Assembly (NCBI GenBank): GCA_010093705.1
Contig: MU006099.1
Location: 410,757-474,756 of the forward strand
Direction: 5' to 3'
From: Patellaria atrata CBS 101060
Lineage: Eukaryota > Ascomycota > Dothideomycetes > Patellariales > Patellariaceae
Length of the DNA: 64,000 bases
A program made the translations under genes and the position numbers. Position 1 is the stretch's first letter. Each line of letters starts with the position of its first letter. A model generated the notes under the pieces. The model saw only the letters and a list, made by a program, of their open reading frames with translations. It had not been told where the DNA came from and did not search any database. Positions 32,665 through 44,188 of the stretch are shown in pieces.

Positions 32665-35600
32665 TGTCTCAAACTTTATTGGCCCTGTCTTGTGTTAGTT
32701 CATTTTTATCCGGTATGCGTTCATAGCCTATCAATCTTACCGTTGACGTCAAAAAGTTTTGATATGGATTTAAAGATTGGATAGGAAGCTCCAATTCTGG
32801 ATATAATCAGTCGTTTTCCCAGAGAGGCTATACGTCTACGAAGACTTACACAAAGTTCGGATACCTTTTACAAAAAGAGTTGGGTATCGCTTGTGAAGCT
32901 GGACTGGAATGAGAAACAATTGAGGTTTTATGAGAGCTCGATGTGCCCGTTTGGGATCGTTCTGGTTGGGAGAAGAGAAGGAATTGAGCTGATGGTGAAC
33001 AAGATGAGTTTCAAGACGTCTTCAAGGCCACTATTTATGTTTCGAACAGCGGTCAAGTCCTTCCTTGTTGCCGTCCTTCTTCAACCACGGATAGCCAAAC
33101 ATCTTTGCCGTCAACCACCCTTCATGCTGGCTTATCGAACCCCACTCCATAGCATCCAACGATATTGCTCATTGACACGGATCACCTCATTATTCCGTTA
33201 GATTGATCCCGGGAACGAGCTACGACATCACCCTAGGCCGTGCCCGATGCTCGAGATATGCAAAAGGGTATCACATTTGCTAAGGATCACCGGCGTCGTG
33301 GCTTTTAGACCGCGTATTTTCTCCTCCCGTGGTGTTAAATCGCTCATAGCCCTGGTTACGCTGACTCAATTGGATTCGAAGAAATGGTCTGGATGTTGTT
33401 TTCTATGCTTTCTCTAACATTCATCCCTGAGGAACTATGAAGCCGTTGTAGCGAGGTGTGCGATATCGATCACGTGAGGCGCCTCGGCTGTAGGTGGGCT
33501 AAACCTATTTTTCGATTTGATGTTCTGTGTCCCTAGACGATTGGCCATCAGAGCTCCTACTTCAGTCCACTTGTCAATTCGGAACACGGGGAAAGAATGA
33601 AAAATTGATGAGATATGTCACTTACCAGTAATGGCTGGCCGAAAGCTACCCGGACAATTTGTCCAAAGCATTGGTCAAAAGTATCTTTACTTTCTTCTAA
33701 TTGTTCTTGGCTTCTCAAAAGTACTACCAAGTTACGTTAGGTTGGTTCAATTGTTTTTCTCTCCCTCATATTATTCCTGAAATTGTCCAATGGTGGAACA
33801 CTCACTGAACTGAGCCCTAGCCAGTCGTATCGAATCTTGAGCTGACGTACAAACTCAGGCTCACCGTTCAGCTGTGGCAAGTCTAGTCGGTGTTTGCCTT
33901 GTTTCTTGTCATGCCGGATTTGCCCTCTGTCAAAAGGGTTTGAACTCTACCGTCCTCCCCTCCCTGGCTTCCGGCATCACTGGCCAGTCAAATGATCCGT
34001 CCCTCCTGCAAGAGCCATGTATGGACCTCAAGTCCCCTCATCTAAAAGTCCACAAACAAGACGCACTAGCACTGTACCATGCTTGTTGCATCAGACTGTC
34101 ACCATGATTAAGAACTCAGCTGATCAAACTTCCCGTTCACCGGCGTCCTCTTCCCGCAGGCCCACCTATTGTTGTGGAGCAATTTAGTGCGTGCATTGCT
34201 GACAGGCATCAAGGTGTAGAACTCATGTTGGCGCGAACTTAATGCAGAGACTTGGGCCGCATTTGCATATCGAAGCAATCATATGAATTTCGGGGGCACG
34301 CTAGGTTCGACCGAGTCTACCCCATCGGAGATCTCTGACGTGGCGGACTGGTATTTGCTGAGTTTTGCCAGTGTCTTTCTTCCGAGATCATCGCCGCTCA
34401 TATACGCAATACCCTTATCAAAGTTTGCCCCGGCTGGACTCCGCTTTCAACCCGTCCAAACGAGCAATGCTGTGCCCCGTTGAAGCGGAGTATGGTACTG
34501 GAATCCTCTCTGCTTTTCCGTCAATTGCTTGGACAGAGCATCTTCCAACCGATGCTCCCCTCCCAAAAGCATGTCTTATGTGGCCAATTTACGTCTGTTT
34601 CATGGCGTTGACGTCGTAGTGGCAAGATCTTCTGCAATACAACTCCGGATGTCACGGTCTTAGACACCTCTTCCTAGTAATCAGAAGCCAGAGATAGCAC
34701 GCCTCACTCTATATTGAAAGGCGAGATGTTTTGCTTTCAGCTGCTACTGCTGCTCATTGTTCCTAAATAGGAGGCTGGAAGTGCAAGGTTGGTCTGTTAT
34801 GCGCTCGTTACTCGCTTCTTTTTCTTTGCTTCCTTTCAACACAGTGCCCAGGCAGGGATCGTGCACGGCCCCCATGAAAGCTTTCATAAACAACAACAAC
34901 AAAACAGGACGGGGCCAATTAAACAAAGCTAAGCCTATTCCTCGAACTAACGACAGAACAAAATTCTTCACCCATGACTTATTTACACTTTAGAGAAGGA
35001 TATGTGAATATTACCGCCACTCCACGCCCGGCTCACAGTTGGTCCGACGTTGAATTTTACTACATGCAATGCTTGTGCGTTCTGGCGCTCTATCTCGTCA
35101 TGTGAATGGTATCAAATGCTGGGTGTCCCGCGCGATTTCCATGCGTAGGGAACCAGAGCGCTTCGATCGATTTGGAGATGTGCAGCAGTAGCAAATGAGG
35201 AGACCAGGTAGGCCACTGTGAAAATTTAAGTTAAGTGAGCAAAGAGGGGGCAGAGCTTCCTAGCTTACTCATTGGATAGAGTGTGTGGGTATCTAAACAG
35301 CCAATTGTATACTGATTGTAAGAGAAGGGGCCTCGTGGTTGGTTCGATAAATACCAGTCTTATGCAATGCAATGCAGTGTTACCATGACTGGGATTGGCT
35401 CTCTCGAGGGACTTGTGTTTGTAGCTAGGTCCGCAAACCTCTTGAGAAGAAGATGCCAGTCTCAGTCACAACAGTACTGCGTGATTCTACCACTGCAGTT
35501 AGACCATTTTCGCACCTTTTTGCAGGCATTTCAGTTTCGTTAGCTCTGTTAATCATTATCTAGACGGCCAGCTCCTACCTAGAGTATATTACTAAACTCG

Positions 35601-37979
35601 GAATTGGACATCCTTGGTCGTCTGCAAGCGCATTCTAGAAAGGAATCCCACAGACCTAATCCATCCTTCATGTGGGATCATGTGCGTTGTACGCGGTTTC
35701 AGTATGTAGCCTTCAGGATTTGTAGAGATTCTGCAAATTCACAATAATATTTGAGCAATAAGACATTGTGGACATATATCGTTTATCAGTTATAGTCGAC
35801 TTGCCCAAAATGGTGTGCCCTACTACTTGAAGCCGGACTCATATCGTTGCGGATCTAGACCAGCCCCTACTACACCGCATGAAACTTGACTCCAAAAACG
35901 GTGAAGTGTACACAATACCCCGCCATCATTTTCCTACAGTCCACATCCTCAACAATTAAAGGAGAGTCCACCGTGAGCTGAATGAAAATCTTATGGATGT
36001 CGTTACTTATCCGCGGATTGGGGTCCAAGCAGAGGATTCCGCAACCGATGGACTTCCGATCTTTCGGGTCCTAACACGTGGATGTTTTGTTTCAGAAGGC
36101 AAATGCAGTCAGATACCACGGACGTTGATGGATTACATTCAGGACAAAGAGTACAGATATGCGGCAGGAGTGAGCGTTGCGGATTGAAGCATAGGTAGCG
36201 CGAGTATATGCAGTTAATATAGTGCATTAGGGCTTTGATGATACTGGACTATACTAAACATACAGCGACACGGAAGAAAGGCACCTTGTTCTAGAGAGAT
36301 GTGGTTTTTGTTTCGGAGTAGTGCGGTCGCGGAATCGATTGGCTGGTGTTTCAAGATATCAGATATGCGGTAAGACATGGGGATTTGGGGGCACTGAGGT
36401 AAGATGTGCAAGGAAGACTTGACGTTGACATGTACAGATGCGAGATACGTCATTTTTAGATAGCTGTCGGTTGAGGGCCGGAACTGTCCCGAGCTCCTCG
36501 TATAATGTACCTATAATACTTTTCCGCTTTCTTGTTCTGGCGAATATTTGAGGGTGTGGGATAGAAAATCCACAGATTCAGGTAGCTCGGTCCTCTCACC
36601 GCATTACAGTCTATCCCAATAATGAAGAGCCCAATTGCTCGGTCCTTACGGACATGATCTACTCTCCTACCTTTTCCTGCTTTCTCCTTTCTCCTGCTTT
36701 CTGCATTCTGCGGTTCTGCGCGCTGCATTCTGTCTCACCTGTACGCTCCTCTTCATGGATCCTTCTGTCTATCTGTGACAGGATGTGCAATTCCAATAAC
36801 GGGATGCAGGTCGAAGTCCGTCGAGGTTCCCAGAGCTGCAGCTGTTGTATGGCTGCTCCGCGGTAGTGTTGGTATTACATGAGATAGACAAAGGAGGTTG
36901 AAGATCACGCCAGGTGAGAGGGACGATCTCCCGTCCCCACGAGTTGAACACCATGAGTTGTACAAGCTCTGAACTGGGTAGTTACGGGAATTTAATATTG
37001 AATTGGAAGGATTTAAATGATTTATATTTATAGGAAAACCGATTATCATACTATGTTATACCTGACTTTCTTAATGAATATTTGTTATACTTTAATGAAT
37101 ACGCTTGGCAGTTGGCAAAGCGTGCAGTATACCAATATTTTCCTTCTTCAAATGTTAACGAAATTTAGACCAGGAAGGTTTGCTGGGTAACTTGTACGAC
37201 ACGAGGTTGATGTAAACAATCTTTTACCAACTCAGGTTTAGATTTTGTCTTGATCGAAGGGATCCTGTTGATCGCGGAATTGTGAGATGCGGAATCAACT
37301 GTTCCTAGGGCCAGAGCATTTCCATGACAAATTGTACCATTATCAGAGTGTACCCTACCACAAATATCCTACGTGAGGGGACCATGTCGAGCGACCGAAA
37401 GTTTCCGTGCTCGAATGAATTACCGACTCCCATTCCTGATTTTGTTATCGTTAGGAGGACGAAACGTATTTGACGGAAGGTGTAGAGATTTACGTCCCCA
37501 AGAACAATCGTTGTCATTATGAGCGGTGAAGGAAGTCGGGATGAAAGCGATCTTTCAGCTTTCAGATCAGCCGCTCGATTATATTGAGATGGTAGTTCTA
37601 ACGTTACGGAAAGCCATAGAGGGCCAAGGAAGATGATACATAGTGTTGAGTGTGAGACCGGTGTTGCCGGAGCAGGCTTCGCAACTATGATTAATAGAAA
37701 TAGGACAAGAACCTTAACGTACCTTACAGGCAAAGTGAACTACATATTTTTGTCTAAGGATGAGACTGGGGAGGTGTTGTACCGGTTCCTTTGGCGGTGA
37801 AGTACGGCAGAAACATCAACGACGTGGTTTTTTGTTTTCCCGGCTTCCGCGACGCGACTTGACTTTCCATCTCAATTTCAACCACCTTTATTCATTTGTT
37901 GTTCATTTGATCACCATATCACGGTATTCATTTGGGAGGATTGTCATATTAAGTTTCTTTCAAATTTATACATATCGTC
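32665..37979. other. Gene-poor region, second part
   Basis: 5.3 kb with only short ORFs. A minus-strand ORF at 37305-37733 begins with what looks like a small intron (GTAAGG...CATAG), but no coding context supports it. I see no conserved protein, tRNA or clear mobile-element domain. Confidence 0.45.
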
Positions 37980-37980
37980 T

Positions 37981-38046
37981 CACCATAATTTAGGTTTCCT
38001 TCCATCACAATTTAGATTTCGTCTCACCACAATTTAGATTTACCAC
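37981..38046 (+). repeat. Three copies of a 22-bp repeat
   Basis: The word AATTTAG(A/G)TTT recurs at 37987, 38009 and 38031, an exact 22-base period, within the unit CACAATTTAGATTT plus a CT-rich spacer. It is followed to about 38180 by looser repetition of CCATA(T/C)GATC(C/T)TCAA and AAATACCT. Confidence 0.75.
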
Positions 38047-38309
38047 CGTTAAATACCTCATCCTCAAATAGCTCCATATGATCCTCAACAACACAATTAG
38101 GGTTATCTCCCATATGACTTTTAAATACCTCCATACGATCTTCAAATACCTTCTAATATATCTTAATTCTTCCATAAAATCTTCAAAATATAATACAACG
38201 GAAAGAAGTTACAGTGCTAAGGGTAATTAATCTTGAAAATAACCACTATCGTTGCTCTTTGTGTAATCCGGTTCACTCCTTGGGGAATTTCGTTCATTGC
38301 TTGCGCAGT

Positions 38310-38493
38310 ACCGGTGACGGCTTGAGCATATCCGTTGACGGCTTAAGCACTTCCGTTGGCGGCCTAAGCCTTTCCGTTGATGATTGAGTCCTTCCGTGGA
38401 CGGCTTGAGTCTTCCGATTAGCGGCTTGAGACTTCCAGTTGATGGCTCGGGTCTTCCAGTCGATTACTCGAATTTTCCAGTTGAAGATTCAAC
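38310..38493 (+). repeat. 20-21 bp tandem repeat, about nine copies
   Basis: Units of the form TCCGTTGACGGCTTGAGTCT begin at about 38310, 38331, 38352, 38373, 38393, 38413, 38434, 38455 and 38476. Period is 21 bases in most steps and 20 in two, so the frame shifts within the array. In one frame the later units read as heptapeptides such as LPVDGSG, but the ORF is only 67 residues and I cannot show that it is coding. Confidence 0.8.
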
Positions 38494-41400
38494 TCCACCT
38501 GAGTTTGGATGTAGTTCCAATCAGGCCGTTGATCCTCTAGAGTATTTGCCTCGAGGTCAACCTTCATGGAACTCTATCTGTCAATAAGCTTACGCTCGGG
38601 TTGTTCGTTCGCGAAACGGTGACTACGAGAGTTCGAGATGGCGACTGACTTGATTGACTTCGCTTCCCATTTATCAGATGGTTCGTGGGCAGCTTCGTCG
38701 GTTTCATCTCGTTTGCGCTTCAATGATGCCTAATGAACTTCTTCTTGCCATTATTTGACTCGATTCTTATCAAGACTGTCGACGAGCACTTGGACTACAC
38801 TTTCTCTATAATTTGTGTCCGGTTGAGCGCTGATAAAGCCCACGTCTTTCATCTCGATGAAAGGTATATACAACTCCCTAGCACCAGAGATTTGCGTTCT
38901 TAAATCTCTCCTCAGCCTAGATAAGAGTTCAGGCTATCTCTCTGTCCCTCTTAGGGCAGAAAAGTTCAAACTCTCCCCGTGTCGCTGTGGTTTCGATTCC
39001 AGCCGCTATATAGTTTGATTGTATTTCGAAAGTTCGGCTCCGCTTCTAAGTGCTCCTAGAACAACCCATTCTCAACAACCTCTGGGTCTGCTCTTCGTCT
39101 CGAAACCCTGGAACTAGCATCTCCACGATAGTATGGCCCACTTGGATCAAGTGATATGGGCGTGACTTCCAGTACTTTAAACCCTGTATCAAGCGTACTA
39201 AGCAACGGTTAACCTTTTGAATGCTCGGACCTAACATGTGGAGCCCCATTCAAGTACTGTTCCTTGGTTGTTCCACTTCCGGATATCCTTCACTATATAT
39301 TTCGAGGGAAGTAATTTGGGCTATTCCTGGTAGAGTATCTAGCTAAATATATACTACGGACCTAACGAACTTCTCTCCTTCCTCCACTCCCCTTATTTTG
39401 TGTGCGTGCTACACTCTTCCGTCTTGTCTACTACGTGCCTGCGAATCTACTATATTGAGTGGCTGTAGGATATCCTCTTGAGGTCCGTACTAGCAGGTCG
39501 CATTCAAGGCGTAGCCGTATGGTGCTCTGGTATCTGTAAATGTGATATAAACGTGTGTGACGTATCTATATATAACGAGCTCTCAAGACGCTAGGGGACG
39601 CAAGCAGTGCAATCCAGAGGTATCATTGAGGAGTATCATCAGTATTATTATAATCAAGGGAGGAAGGCTATTGATCTTTAGTATTATTTATCGTTTCGTA
39701 CGAGCCGTAGTTGTGTTACCTTCTGAAATGTTTTTTTCATCATCACAACCACGACACAACGCAAGCGCTGCGTCTCTGCGTCAGCTCTGAGGGGTCCAGG
39801 ACACGCTCCAGATACTGGAACATCTGTAGCCTTCAGGTTCCTAGACATCACCGCGAAGAGGTACAGAGGCCGGTTTCGATGCCTTCTTTGAAGTATTCAC
39901 TTAATCGCCTCTTAGGTTACGAGTGGTTGTACAGTACCGTGCAGCCACGCTCCAGTTGGATACTATCGGCACATCTTGAGAATTTATATAAAATATCTAT
40001 CTTTAAGGGTGTGGCTTCGACAATAAGAGGTACTGCTTGGTAGTTAAATCGGTTCTTAAAACTGATTGTTCAAGCAACGTTTGCCCTCTACGTGTGTTTG
40101 TCTGACGTCCCACTTCTTTTTTTCAAGGGACGGTTGTTAAACAATACATATTTATTATCTGTTGTTGCTAACTATATTTACAGAAAGGTCAGTCTAGTTA
40201 GTACTGTACAAAAGTACAGAATAGAAGGTCTGCCTCGTCCGCCCGGCCATCAGAAGCCCCTTTAAATCTCGCACCTCATCATGTCAAAGGTCGAATAAGT
40301 CTCACTATGAGCATCAATCCAGAAGTGAAAACCGTCATATTTTCTATTAATTGATATTTCAAGGTTCTTTCAGGTTTGTTCTAGAGCGAGCCCTCGCACT
40401 CTTTCATCTCAGGAAATACAATCCCTCATATTCCTGTCCCCTCATTCTGTGGTCGAGCATTTCTATTGGGTCCGTCGCAGCATTCAGGGGCAAACAACGC
40501 AATCAACACGTAGAAGCATAGTCTAACCAATATCTTTGCTCGCAGGAGCAAAGGTTCGGTTATTTCCTTCAACACGTCTGCAGAATTCTCCCTTAGTTCT
40601 AATGGGTAGCTCATATAATTTGTCCAAATGTCTGTATAAACACGTTCCACCGCAACTTCGGCACACGTCAGTTTGATCACTCAAAAAATCGAACTCTGAG
40701 TATGGGCATGATAGAAATCAGGTAAATCCTTTGTATCTTCCTGGGCGTCAACCTTCATGTGGATCAATCATCTCTTGAAGATTTCTGTTTCCCCTCTCAA
40801 ATAGATACTATAGTACTCCCGCAACATCCCTCACAACTATTGCGTCTATACCCTTTAAGCACGAGCTCAAAATAGAAGCGTAAAACAGAAATAAAAACAA
40901 AAACGAAGACCAGTCAATCTTTTTTTCTCCCTTTTTTTTTTTAAAGAAAAAGTGGGGCTTGAAATTGAACGGAAGAAAGAATGGATGGTAAAAATGAAAC
41001 AAAACGAAACAAAACACCTCACGCGCAGAAGGCCTGAAGGGCTACGTCTACTGTCTATATCAGACCTAGCGTCGAGGCCACGGTATCGGGCTGGGGGAGG
41101 ATACGCAATTACTGGACTATTGCACGAGTTCAGACAGGGTAGTTTGTGGAGTCTGGTGGTTGAGTTTGGCTGTGTATGTGGGCGATGTGAAGTACGGGGG
41201 GTAAGGGAAGGTGTGAGCGGGATTGATTTGATCTTTTCTGATTCTGACATACAGTTGGGTTTTTTTGCTGGGGTTGATTTGTACTGCACCTCCCATTTTC
41301 TTAGACCTTCCCCTTCACGTTCACATGGACATCGCCTTCTTCTCCACGCCCATTTCCATGCGGGGATGCGAGTTTAAGCTGTTGGTAGGTACGGTACAGT

Positions 41401-41618
41401 ACAAAACGTACTATCATCAAACATAAAGGCAACAACCAAATGACCGGGAATAATGTCCGTATTATCTCTTCTCTAATGATTGATATATAGATCCATCTAC
41501 CCCATACACACCCCATACACACCCCCTATCTTCCCCTTCCCCCCATCACCACTCCACGCTACTCACCACATCCCTAACGTCTATTTCGAATTCTAATCCC
41601 CCTTATGGAGAGGCTCCT
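38494..41618. other. Gene-poor region, third part
   Basis: 3.1 kb without a recognisable gene. Low-complexity stretches (poly-A and poly-T near 40921-40950) and short ORFs are present. An 84-codon minus-strand ORF (40426-40680) has a protein-like composition, but nothing else supports it. Decayed mobile DNA is possible; I see no diagnostic domain. Confidence 0.45.
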
Positions 41619-43117
41619 CTAACTCTTCCTCGGCCCGCGCCCCCCAAAACCCCACCGAATCTGACTCGGTAAATTAACCTCGACCCCCAACTCCTCCGCC
41701 CAGCTCCACACCAAAAACGGATTCTTCAAAAACGCCCTCCCGACAACCACAACATCCAACCCCGTACCCTCACTCTCCCGCTCATCCTCTCCGCCCACTT
41801 CCCCCCCGACCCCCTTCCCCTCCGCCACACCCCCGGTCCCCGTCAGTATAGCCTCGGCCTGCGCGCCCGACGTGATGGCCCCGACGGACGCGACGAACAT
41901 GGTCTTCTCCGAGGGGGAGGAGGCCAGAGCTTTCGCGATGGTGCGCGCGGGCGGGACTTGGTACCCCGGGCGCGAGTGGACGTGCGCGAGGGGGTGATTA
42001 CCCCCGGACGAGCAATCCAGCACATCGACGCCCAGGTCCCTGACACGCTGCGCGAGCTCAACGCTCTGAGCGACAGTCCAGCTGTCATTCTTCAGTTCCG
42101 ACTCCTCGAGCCAGTCCGTGCTGCTGATGCGGAGGAAGAGAGGATACGTGTCCGGGACCGAGGACCTCGTTTCCTGAATCAGCTCGCAGAGGAGACGAAC
42201 GCGGTTGTCGAAACTTCCGCCGTATTGGTCTTGCCGCTTGTTGGTGGCCGGCGAGAGGAAGGAGTGGAGTAGGTAGCCGTGCGCGGCGTGGATCTCTATG
42301 ACGTCGAACCCGATATCCAGCGCTCGTTTCACGGCGTCATTGAACGCGGTTTTGAACTCGCTTATCTCGTCCGCGCTCATCGCCCGCGGTTGAGCGTGTT
42401 TGTCGTTATACGGGACCGCGGAGGGCGCGACGACGTCGTCGGGCCAGCCGTTTAGCTCTACCCCCGCGACGTCGCCGGAACTGAGCCAGGGCGCGACGGT
42501 ACTGGCTTTGCGCCCGGCGTGGCCGAGCTGGATGCCGATGTTTTGGTTTTGGCTGTGCGCGAATTCGACGATGCGTTTGAGGGGCGCCTTTTGGCTGTCT
42601 TTCCAGAGGCCGGAGTCTTCAGGGGTGATGCGGCCGCGGGCTTGGACTGCGGTCGCTTCGACCATCGTGAGGCCGGGTCCGCGCTGGAGGATGCCGCCGA
42701 GGTGGGCGAAGTGCCAGGAGGTGTGGTGGCCGTCTTCGGCGGAGTATTGGCAGAGCGGGGAGAGCTGGGTGAGGGTTAGTTATCTGGATGGGGAGGTATG
42801 GATATATATAGGGGTGGGACGGTGAAAGGGGAATGTACCATGATGCGGTTTTGCATCGTCATGCCTCTGATCTTGAGCGGCTGGAAGAGTTTGGGGATCT
42901 GTTTGTCGTCTTTTCCGGGCTCGAATGCTTTGCCGGCGGGCATCTCTTGATAGGGGGTAAAGAATGAGACCTAATGCAAGCGATTAGCGGTTTCTTTGAG
43001 GATGGTCTTGGTATGTTCTGTACATACTCCTGGAGCGGCTCTATTGATGAGCTGATTGTCCGGTTGGGTATCACATTCAAGTGCGTGGTGAGGATGTTCA
43101 TCTTTTTGGGGAGCCAT
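41619..43117 (-). CDS. Old yellow enzyme family NAD(P)H:flavin oxidoreductase (class III, YqjM-like)
   Basis: Exons 43117-43028, 42970-42839 and 42764-41619 on the minus strand give 455 residues. The splices rebuild NRAAPG-VSFFTPYQEMPAG and MQNRIM-LSPLCQYSAEDG. Cys79 in PLCQYSA is the conserved flavin-tuning cysteine of YqjM-type enzymes. IQLGHAGRKAS and IEIHAAHGYLLHSFLSP carry the FMN and substrate contacts (His233, His236, Tyr238), and VVVGRAFLKNPFLVW is the C-terminal phosphate-binding region. It should be a soluble FMN enzyme reducing activated C=C bonds of enones. Odd point: a Gly/Glu-rich insertion (about 25 residues containing GGEVGGEDERESEG) lies just before the last strand of the barrel, where most relatives have a short turn. 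The gene body is strongly GC-rich compared with its flanks. Confidence 0.93.
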
Positions 43118-44188
43118 TGTGATGCTATGGTGTTGGTATTGCGGTTGATAATTTCTGATATGATAATTCAGGGATCAAGTAGCGAGAGACTCGCTCGACT
43201 TTACAATTGTAGAGAGACCTTATACAACTAAGGTAACCTAAGAGCGGTAGAGAAAAGGTTTTCAATGAAACGATACCATCAACGGGGATACGTGGCAGTT
43301 TATATAGCAGCTCCCTGGAGCTCAATGCTCGGAGCACATTTACTGAAGGTGTTATCTAGACGTCATGACTGTCGGCTCCTCTCTAAGGTAACCTGGAAGG
43401 GTTCAAGATGACAGATCCGTAAAACCTATCTGCAGGCAAAATACCTACTCAGACCTGTCAAGTCGTCAAACTAGAAGTACAACGCAGTACCGTAGTCCCA
43501 TCCGCAAACAAATTCTTCTCCGCCATCCCCATCCGCATATATCTCGGCATAGTCTCCACGGCCATCATTCCCATTACGGTATATGCCGGTTATCAAACAT
43601 CAAATGAGGCTGCTGGCATGTTTAGTCACCCCATCTGACTGCTGACAAAACGCATCGAACGAGCTGTCAATTGTCATAGTGCGCCATCGCAGTAAGTCAA
43701 TCCGCTTATTACACCTTCTGGATAACGGTTTGATTTCCTGCATCTTGATTACAATGCAGAAGTTATCGTATATCCAGAACTTCCAACCCCACCATGCTAT
43801 ATCGCCCCTCAGAATTACCCCACCATGACCCCTTCTCGTTGACCTGGTCCTTGTTGTAAGTAACTCTCTTTTGAATTCAATTGTCACATCGCACCATGGG
43901 ACTGAGTTGAACCTGAACTTTTAAACGTCTTCAATTGACCGACCTATCTTAGAAAGCGAATGTAACGGCATAAAAAGGCCGCCAAATGGGTATCCCGGGT
44001 ACTCCCACAATAGATCCCTAGAATGAATATCAGAAGCCCTAAATCCCCAAGTCCTTTCAAACATAATAGCTCCTCAGAAGAGTGATTCCTCAAGCCATGC
44101 CGATGCTACAGCATCAACCCTAAATCGTAGTCATAATCCGTAGCAAAAGGTCCTGCCCGCATTATCGCCGTCTTACTATCCCATGTAT
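43118..44188. other. Intergenic region
   Basis: 1.07 kb between two minus-strand genes: the promoter of the old yellow enzyme gene and the 3' end of the Kch1-like gene. No supported ORF. Confidence 0.5.

Noticed and set aside
37305-37733. Minus-strand ORF starting in an intron-like segment (GTAAGG...CATAG)
   Set aside because: The signal-peptide-like start would itself be intron sequence, and no upstream exon or conserved content was found.
38310-38493. CRISPR-like array
   Set aside because: Repeats are directly adjacent with no unique spacers and the context is eukaryotic; it is a simple minisatellite.
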